DNA of 64,000 bases from Bacillus salipaludis (GTDB taxonomy: Bacteria; Bacillota; Bacilli; Bacillales_B; DSM-18226). Below are positions 58,336-64,000 of this stretch, piece by piece. The position numbers and the translations under genes are program-made. How positions within the stretch are numbered: the first letter of the stretch is position 1; each line of letters opens with the position of its first letter. The stretch is taken from NCBI RefSeq assembly GCF_004358205.1, contig NZ_SMYO01000002.1:1-64000 (forward strand), read 5' to 3'. The notes beneath the pieces were generated by a model, which was not told where the DNA came from, ran no database searches, and saw only the letters and a list, made by a program, of their open reading frames with translations.

Positions 58336-59535
58336 ATGAGCACTGTAACTGTAGAAAAAATAAAAACGATTAAAACTTTAAATGCAATCGCAGAAAGCGG
58401 GCTAAAAGTTTTCAATAAGGATTCTTTTACAATCGACAATGAAAATGAAAATCCGGATGCCGTTGTAGTTCGAAGCTTCAATATGCATTCATTAGAATTC
58501 GGCGATCAATTAAAGGCGATTGCTCGTGCAGGCGCAGGGGTTAATAATATTCCGGTTGATAAATGTACGGAACAAGGAATTGTCGTTTTTAATACTCCTG
58601 GTGCCAATGCAAACGCAGTAAAAGAAATGGTTCTAACCTCTTTAATTGCTTCATCTCGTAATCTTTTTGCTGGTATTGCTTGGACAAAGGGGTTAGAAGT
58701 TGAAGGTAATCAAATTCCGAAGCTGGTGGAAGCAGGAAAGAAGCAATTTGTTGGAAAAGAAATTAAAGGAAAAACTTTAGGTGTCATTGGATTAGGTGCA
58801 ATCGGTGCGCTTGTAGCAAATGATGCACTTGATTTAGATATGGATGTCATCGGCTTTGATCCGTTCATTTCTGTAGATACGGCTTGGAACCTATCCCGCA
58901 ATGTACAGCGTGCTATGTCAATTGAACAGTTATTCGCGGAATCTGATTATATCACTGTACATGTGCCATTTACTCCTGATACAAAGGGAATGTTTAATAA
59001 AGAGACATTTAGCATCATGAAGCCGGGTGTGCACATTTTGAACTTCTCCCGCGGTGAGCTGGTAAATGAAGTGGATATGGCGGTTGCGCTTGAAGATGGA
59101 ATCGTTGGCGAGTACATCACAGACTTCCCGAATGAAAATGTATTGCAAATGAAAAATACCATTGCCATCCCGCATCTAGGTGCATCGACACAGGAATCAG
59201 AAGAAAACTGTGCGATTATGGCATCACGCCAGGTGAAAGAATTTTTGGAGACTGGAAACATTAAGAACTCTGTGAACTTTCCAAATGCATCTTTACCATA
59301 CACTGGAAAGACACGAGTAACAGCTTTCCATCGTAATGTTCCGAACATGGTTGGACAAATAACTTCTGCCATTTCAAGCTATGATTTGAACATCGCTGAC
59401 ATGGTAAATAGAAGCCGTGGTGACTATGCTTATACAATGATTGATATTGATAACGAAGTAAACAGTGATATTCTTCCTGCGATAGAAGAGAAAATTAACC
59501 AAATCGAAGGAATTGTAACAGCACGGATTATTTAA
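58336..59535 (+). CDS. 3-phosphoglycerate dehydrogenase-like protein (SerA family)
   Basis: A 399-aa NAD-dependent D-2-hydroxyacid dehydrogenase with a C-terminal ACT domain (about 320-399). Visible are the NAD motif VIGLGAIGALVANDA (about 152-166), the catalytic Arg in NFSRGELV, Glu in DFPNENV and His in PHLGAS. It probably starts serine synthesis from 3-phosphoglycerate. The short form with a single ACT domain is known in Bacilli. Control by a ZTP riboswitch links serine and glycine production to one-carbon supply. A terminator follows. Confidence 0.88.
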   Translation: MSTVTVEKIKTIKTLNAIAESGLKVFNKDSFTIDNENENPDAVVVRSFNMHSLEFGDQLKAIARAGAGVNNIPVDKCTEQGIVVFNTPGANANAVKEMVLTSLIASSRNLFAGIAWTKGLEVEGNQIPKLVEAGKKQFVGKEIKGKTLGVIGLGAIGALVANDALDLDMDVIGFDPFISVDTAWNLSRNVQRAMSIEQLFAESDYITVHVPFTPDTKGMFNKETFSIMKPGVHILNFSRGELVNEVDMAVALEDGIVGEYITDFPNENVLQMKNTIAIPHLGASTQESEENCAIMASRQVKEFLETGNIKNSVNFPNASLPYTGKTRVTAFHRNVPNMVGQITSAISSYDLNIADMVNRSRGDYAYTMIDIDNEVNSDILPAIEEKINQIEGIVTARII

Positions 59536-59540
59536 TCGAT

Positions 59541-59577
59541 AAAGCCTTAACTCTGCAAATGAGTTAGGGCTTTTTTC
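59541..59577 (+). terminator. Terminator after the serA-like gene
   Basis: AAGCCTTAACTC and GAGTTAGGGCTT form a 12-bp stem with one wobble, followed by six T residues. Confidence 0.93.
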
Positions 59578-59683
59578 TCTTTTTAATGCCAAATAGTGGT
59601 TCTTAATGGTTTCTTAACTTATCCTATGGTAGCATTTAATGGTATTTTAATAAAAAATTAATTTAAGGGGTAAGTTTTTTATA

Positions 59684-61057
59684 ATGAAAGAGATTCTAAT
59701 CAGATCGGGCATATCGCCACTTGATACATTTGATGCACCACATATGATTGTGAATAATTCCATCGGCGGAAACGTAGGGAATCTCGTTTATGCCTTTAGT
59801 GTGTTCCGTACATTAATGACAGAAGAAACGATGATTACACCGGATTATTATGATATTGACCCGGATAAGGCTGATGAAATCAATGAAAAGTATAGTTGTT
59901 ACATTATTCCATTGGCTGATGCCTTCCGAAATGACTTTGTTCCATCCTTACGCAAATATACGAAATTAATCAAAAAACTAACGATCCCAGTTGTGGTGAT
60001 TGGTGTTGGTTTGCGTGCTCCATTTGAACCAAAGCTAAATGAGAGCTTCCCTTTTGATGAGGATGTCAAAGCGTTTGTTAGTGCTGTACTGGAAAAGTCA
60101 GCAATGATTGGTGTCAGAGGCGAAATTACCTCTCAATATCTATCAAAATTAGGTTTTCGCGAAAATATAGACCATACGGTTATTGGTTGCCCTTCCATGT
60201 ATGCCTTTGGCAGAGAATTACAGATACGTGAAACGAATATCACAACCGATTCAATGGTTTGTGTTAATTCATCCCGCCTTTCTCCAAAGAATGTACTTGA
60301 TTTTATTACAAGAGGTATGGAGGATTTTCCTAACCATTATTTTATTCCACAATGGTTGAAGGAAATGAGGCTTACTTTTGCCGGGGCGCCTGCTATAGCT
60401 GGATCGAGCAAAAATTACCCAGTGGCGATTTCACATCCAACTTATATGAACAATAGAGTACGTTTCTTTTTAAATGTATCTACTTGGTTAGATTTTTTAA
60501 AGCAAGCCGATTTAAGTTTCGGGGCCAGGCTTCACGGGAATATTGCCGCAACCATTGCCGGAACGCCTAGCATTTTAATTCCAAAAGACGCTAGAATGAG
60601 AGAATTAGCTGAGTACCATAATTTAACACATGTGAATGCAAATGAAATTACAAGTAAAACAAGACTGAGCGATTTAATTGAAAAAAGTGATTTTAAAGCG
60701 CCTATTAAAACACAAGCAGGAAATTTTGATAAATTCATCAGCTTTCTAAATAAAAATAACCTGGAACATATTTATAAAGATAATCACACACCTGCTAGAG
60801 TTCCTTTGGATGAGAAATTAGCGGAGATTCAGCCCCTCCCGCCTATTTCGCCAATTAGCAGCTGTGATTTGCAAGAAATTACAGAACGATGGGAAAACCT
60901 TTATCTGCTGGAATCTGCCAATAAAGATGAAAGGTTGAAAGAACTTCAAACAAAGCTCAGTGAAAAAGATCGAACCATTAAGAAATTGCAGGGGACATTA
61001 AATCGGAAATCGGTCCGATTCGCTCTAAAGACGGCAAATAAGTTTAGCTTTAGATAA
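59684..61057 (+). CDS. Polysaccharide pyruvyl transferase family protein
   Basis: A 457-aa PS_pyruv_trans-family protein, expected to move pyruvate from phosphoenolpyruvate to a sugar of a surface polysaccharide. The domain covers about 1-330, with GGNVGNLV at the start and LSFGARLHGNIAATIAGTP typical of the family end. The last 70 residues form a charged helix or coiled coil (KDERLKELQTKLSEKDRTIK) not needed by the fold, perhaps for partner binding. No glycosyltransferase or capsule genes adjoin, so the substrate is unknown. Confidence 0.87.
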   Translation: MKEILIRSGISPLDTFDAPHMIVNNSIGGNVGNLVYAFSVFRTLMTEETMITPDYYDIDPDKADEINEKYSCYIIPLADAFRNDFVPSLRKYTKLIKKLTIPVVVIGVGLRAPFEPKLNESFPFDEDVKAFVSAVLEKSAMIGVRGEITSQYLSKLGFRENIDHTVIGCPSMYAFGRELQIRETNITTDSMVCVNSSRLSPKNVLDFITRGMEDFPNHYFIPQWLKEMRLTFAGAPAIAGSSKNYPVAISHPTYMNNRVRFFLNVSTWLDFLKQADLSFGARLHGNIAATIAGTPSILIPKDARMRELAEYHNLTHVNANEITSKTRLSDLIEKSDFKAPIKTQAGNFDKFISFLNKNNLEHIYKDNHTPARVPLDEKLAEIQPLPPISPISSCDLQEITERWENLYLLESANKDERLKELQTKLSEKDRTIKKLQGTLNRKSVRFALKTANKFSFR

Positions 61058-61134
61058 AAAGTAAGTTCCTTGGAACTTGAAATTCGCTGCGGTAGGTTTC
61101 AAAATATATGTACACGACAAAGGGGGTTTTTACG

Positions 61135-62298
61135 ATGAAAGATCAGTTAAAAAAAGAATTAGAATTCTTGCAGCATAGATTATGGGAAATTAGTGATCAC
61201 TTGTATCATCACCCCGAATTAGGAGACCAAGAATTTGAGTCGATGGAGCTCTTAGTTGGTTTTCTTGAAGAGCATGGATTTACTGTTGAAAAAGGGATTG
61301 TTGGCCGCCCAACAGCCTTTAAAGCGGTGTATGACAGTAAAAAGGCTGGGCCTTCGATTGCTTATTTATCAGAATATGATGCATTACCCGGTGTTGGACA
61401 TGGGTGCGGCCACAATATGATTGGAACGATGAGTGCAGGGGCCGGGGTTCTTCTAAGTAAAGTGGTCGATGAAATTGGCGGACGAATCGTGGTACTGGGA
61501 ACTCCGGCGGAAGAAACGAATGGTGCAAAGGTTCCAATGGCGGAACAAGGGATTTTTGCGGATATTGATGCGGCCATGATCCTCCATCCTGCTGATGAAT
61601 CGTATGAGAGCGGGGGTTCATTGGCAATGGATGCGATTCAATTTGATTTCCGGGGAAAATCAAGCCATGCAGCCGCATCTCCTGAAAAAGGGATTAATGC
61701 CCTTGATGCAGTGCTTCAATTATTCAATGGAATCAATGCCCTTCGTCAGCATGTGACATCTGATGTCCGGATCCATGGAATTATTAAAGAAGGCGGCGTT
61801 GCGGCCAATATTGTACCCGATAAGGCTGTAGCCCAATTCTATGTTCGCGCAGGCAACCGCAGCTATTTAAATGAGGTCGTTGAAAAGGTAAAAAATATCG
61901 CAAACGGTGCTGCGCTTATGACAGGTGCGGAAGTCCAAATCGATAATTATGAATTAAGCTATGATAATATGGTTACCAATCAAACCCTATCAGGGCTTTT
62001 TACAAAAAATCTATTCTCGGCGGGCATTAAGGAAGTCAAGAAGGCGAAGGAGTCGTACGGCTCAATTGATATGGGGAATGTCAGCCATGTCGTCCCGGCC
62101 ATTCACCCTTATATTGGTTTAGATTGCCCAGGACTTGTTGCGCATACAACGGAATTTGCCGATACAACCATTACTGACAACTCCCATCGGATTCTTGCCA
62201 GCGGCGTCCTAGCTCTGGCTTATACAGGGTTTGACTTAATTATCGATAAAGAAGCGCTAGAAAACATAAAAAGTGAATTTTTATCCAATTGTAAATAA
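61135..62298 (+). CDS. M20-family amidohydrolase/peptidase
   Basis: A 387-aa zinc hydrolase related to aminobenzoyl-glutamate and aminoacyl amidohydrolases (ACY1-like, M20D). Metal-binding features are YDALPGVGHGCGHN and ETNGAKVPM, with the dimerisation domain in the middle (SHAAASPEKGINALDAV). The ATG at 61135 follows AAAGGGGG; the open frame extends 9 codons further. It lies upstream of an amino-acid transporter but is separated from it by a terminator. Confidence 0.88.
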   Translation: MKDQLKKELEFLQHRLWEISDHLYHHPELGDQEFESMELLVGFLEEHGFTVEKGIVGRPTAFKAVYDSKKAGPSIAYLSEYDALPGVGHGCGHNMIGTMSAGAGVLLSKVVDEIGGRIVVLGTPAEETNGAKVPMAEQGIFADIDAAMILHPADESYESGGSLAMDAIQFDFRGKSSHAAASPEKGINALDAVLQLFNGINALRQHVTSDVRIHGIIKEGGVAANIVPDKAVAQFYVRAGNRSYLNEVVEKVKNIANGAALMTGAEVQIDNYELSYDNMVTNQTLSGLFTKNLFSAGIKEVKKAKESYGSIDMGNVSHVVPAIHPYIGLDCPGLVAHTTEFADTTITDNSHRILASGVLALAYTGFDLIIDKEALENIKSEFLSNCK

Positions 62299-62311
62299 AG
62301 GAAATGTAAAA

Positions 62312-62345
62312 CCAAGTACCTCTTTTTAATAGGGGTACTTTTTTT
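62312..62345 (+). terminator. Terminator after the M20 gene
   Basis: AAGTACCTC (62314-62322) and GGGGTACTT (62332-62340) pair with one wobble and end in a seven-T run. Confidence 0.9.
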
Positions 62346-62470
62346 GGGTAAAATATTAATATAGGAAATTCTGGGGGGATTTTATTAATGAATAACGAAT
62401 GTTTTCTGAATATTTTTATATTGGAAAAATATCTTTTCAAATGCAAAATTGCGTGTTAATATTCATCTAG

Positions 62471-62486
62471 TTGAATAAAAATTCAA
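62471..62486. promoter_or_regulatory. ARG-box operator (AhrC/ArgR) before the transporter
   Basis: TTGAATAAAAATTCAA is an exact inverted repeat (TTGAAT, AAAA, ATTCAA) and fits the B. subtilis AhrC box CATGAATAAAAATKCAAK at 15 of 18 positions. It lies 44 bp before the binding-protein start. A second, weaker ATTCAT element follows at about 62492. Confidence 0.75.
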
Positions 62487-62529
62487 ATTTACATTCATAA
62501 AATACTTAATTTTTGTAGGAGGAGACATC

Positions 62530-63306
62530 ATGAAGAAGACTTTATTATTTGCTACGATTATTTTTACTTTAGTGATAATGGCAGCTTGCGGTAAGAGCAA
62601 TAATGAAGGAGCAGATAAAGAAAGCGGCAAAGCAAACAAAGTATTAACGATGGCGACATCAGCTGACTTTGCTCCATTTGAATCAAGAGATACAGCAGGA
62701 AATCCTCAAGGTTTTGATATTGATTTAGCGAATATGATTGCAAAAGAATTAGGATATAAGCTTGAAATTAAGGATATGAAGTTTGACGGTTTAATCGGAG
62801 CCCTGCAGGCTAACCGCGCAGACATGGTTCTTGCTGGTATGTCTGCTACCGAAAAACGTAAGAAAAATGTTGATTTCTCAACTGAATATAACCGCTCAGG
62901 TGAAATGTTTATTACCTTAAAGGGTTCTAATATTAAAACAGTAGATGATTTAAAAGGGAACACGGTTGGAGTTCAGCTTGGGACCATTCAAGAAGAAGGG
63001 GCAAAAGCACTTCAGAAAAAAGTTAAATTTGATGTGAAGCCACTAGATAATGCGACTACATTGATTCAAGAGCTTTTATCAAAACGTATTCAAGTAGCTT
63101 ATATGGATAAATCAGTAGCTACCGGTTATATTAAAAAACAAAATTTGGCTGGATTTGATGATCCAACAAGCAGTTCTCCAGGAATGGCAGTTGCCTTCCC
63201 AAAAGGCAGCAAGCTTGTTGGTGATGTGAATGGTGTTCTTAAAAAGTTAGAAGACAACGGAAAGCTTCAGGAATTGAAGGATAAATGGTTGAAGAATCAA
63301 CAGTAG
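62530..63306 (+). CDS. Amino-acid ABC transporter binding lipoprotein (probably arginine; ArtP-like)
   Basis: A 258-aa family 3 solute-binding protein with a lipoprotein signal ending MAACG (Cys20). The family features DFAPFESRDTAGNPQGFDID, AGMSATEKRKKNVDFS and GVQLGTIQEEGAKAL are present. The upstream ARG box and the adjoining permease support arginine or another basic amino acid, as for ArtP of B. subtilis. The permease starts 54 bp after its stop. Confidence 0.87.
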   Translation: MKKTLLFATIIFTLVIMAACGKSNNEGADKESGKANKVLTMATSADFAPFESRDTAGNPQGFDIDLANMIAKELGYKLEIKDMKFDGLIGALQANRADMVLAGMSATEKRKKNVDFSTEYNRSGEMFITLKGSNIKTVDDLKGNTVGVQLGTIQEEGAKALQKKVKFDVKPLDNATTLIQELLSKRIQVAYMDKSVATGYIKKQNLAGFDDPTSSSPGMAVAFPKGSKLVGDVNGVLKKLEDNGKLQELKDKWLKNQQ

Positions 63307-63359
63307 TTTTTCATCAGTGTCAGACAGCTTAGAATAAATATTGAAGTGAGGTGTAAGGC

Positions 63360-64000
63360 ATGAATTTGGATTTTAGCCAAATTGTGCCTTATATTCCTTT
63401 TATGTTAAAAGGAATATGGGAGACGCTTAAATTCGTTATTGTAGCGATTATTTTTGGTTTTGCACTTGGTACAGTTTTTGCACTGTTTAAAATTTCTCAT
63501 ATAAAGGCTTTAAATTGGATTGCAGGTATCTATACCTCGATTTTTCGTGGTACACCGTTAATTTTACAATTAATGATTATTTATTTTGCTGTTCCACAAT
63601 TAACAGGTTATGATATCACTCCATTTTTATCCTCTATATTAGCTTTCGGTTTAAATTCAGCAGCCTATGTTTCGGAAATTATTCGGGCAGGAATACAAGC
63701 AGTAGATAAAGGTCAGACAGAGGCTGCGCAGGCACTTGGTGTTCCTTACCGTCTGATGATGAAGGATATTATTCTGCCCCAGGCGATGAAAAATATTTTA
63801 CCGGCACTTATGAATGAATTTGTTTCCCTAACAAAGGAATCAGCACTTGTATCGACAATTGGTTATTTAGACCTTATGCGTCGTGCCCAAGTGGTTGGCG
63901 CAGATATTTATCGGAATTTTGAACCGCTTATATTTGTTGGTGTTATTTATTGGGTAATGGTCATGGTGCTGACAACGCTGGGCAAACGGGTTGAAAGAAG
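63360..64000 (+). CDS. Amino-acid ABC transporter permease (ArtQ-like), 3' end outside the window
   Basis: The first 213 codons of a HisM-type permease. It has membrane helices at about 15-40, 55-75, 85-105, 150-175 and 190-210 and the EAA loop in GQTEAAQALGVPYRLMMKDIILPQA. AAGTGAGGTG precedes the ATG at 63360. It follows the binding protein in the same operon; an ATPase gene is expected beyond the window. Confidence 0.92.
   Translation, partial: MNLDFSQIVPYIPFMLKGIWETLKFVIVAIIFGFALGTVFALFKISHIKALNWIAGIYTSIFRGTPLILQLMIIYFAVPQLTGYDITPFLSSILAFGLNSAAYVSEIIRAGIQAVDKGQTEAAQALGVPYRLMMKDIILPQAMKNILPALMNEFVSLTKESALVSTIGYLDLMRRAQVVGADIYRNFEPLIFVGVIYWVMVMVLTTLGKRVER

Noticed and set aside
61319..61678. 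119-codon frame on the minus strand in the M20 gene
   Set aside because: It lies entirely inside a well-supported gene, with His/Pro-rich composition typical of an antisense shadow and no start site.

Overview
The window is the replication-origin region of a Gram-positive, low-GC, spore-forming member of the Bacillaceae (Bacillus sensu lato; the short 16S segment and gene order suggest a Neobacillus- or Bacillus-like species, but this is inference). The evidence is the classical order gyrA-gyrB-remB-recF-yaaA-dnaN-dnaA | oriC | rpmH-rnpA-spoIIIJ-jag-mnmE-mnmG-rsmG-noc-soj-spo0J, the sporulation genes spoIIIJ and yyaC, and Bacillus-type DnaA boxes and parS sites. Genes left of oriC are on the minus strand and nearly all genes right of it to about 45 kb are on the plus strand, so transcription follows replication in both directions.

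Layout. 1-369: 5' end of a 16S rRNA gene running leftward, with two sigma-A promoters and the gyrA terminator. 370-9539: gyrase, recombination and initiation genes. 7996-8192 and 9540-10192: the two halves of oriC. 10193-19622: ribosome/RNase P, membrane insertase, tRNA modification and chromosome segregation genes, with a parS site inside spo0J. 19796-34561: DUF554, yyaC, MscS, yyzM, an Fe-S/molybdopterin oxidoreductase, ychF, rpsF-ssb-rpsR, gtaB, yybS-gdpP-rplI, dnaC and purA. 34630-35416: a tRNA cluster Lys-Glu-Asp-Phe (equivalent in position and content to trnY of B. subtilis), in which the Lys and Phe genes are each preceded by a broken 5' copy of themselves. 35622-44960: an M23 cell-wall peptidase, the complete walRKHIJ-htrC operon, a CxxH/CxxC protein and rlmH.

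From rlmH onward the window is accessory. A 2.6-kb AT-rich segment carrying a divergent MocR regulator and EamA exporter is bounded by the 3' end of rlmH and by a second, synonymously different copy of that 3' end; this resembles the attachment-site arrangement of SCC elements of staphylococci. Then come a small orphan protein, an overlapping LysR-KASII pair, malate:quinone oxidoreductase with a structured leader, an orphan pair of peptide-type ABC permeases, a PsiE-like protein, an ECF sigma/anti-sigma/lipoprotein locus, an LLM flavin enzyme, a 3-phosphoglycerate-dehydrogenase-like gene behind a ZTP riboswitch, a polysaccharide pyruvyl transferase, an M20 amidohydrolase and, running off the end, an amino-acid ABC transporter preceded by an arginine-repressor-type operator.

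How it works together. The left two thirds is one functional neighbourhood: origin firing (DnaA, DnaN, DnaC, SSB, RecF, gyrase), origin segregation and nucleoid occlusion (Soj, Spo0J, Noc, parS), essential wall control (WalRK) and translation. DnaA-box clusters outside oriC occur at jag-mnmE and htrC-rlmH, two positions where B. subtilis also carries DnaA-binding clusters. No phage, CRISPR array or intact transposase was seen.
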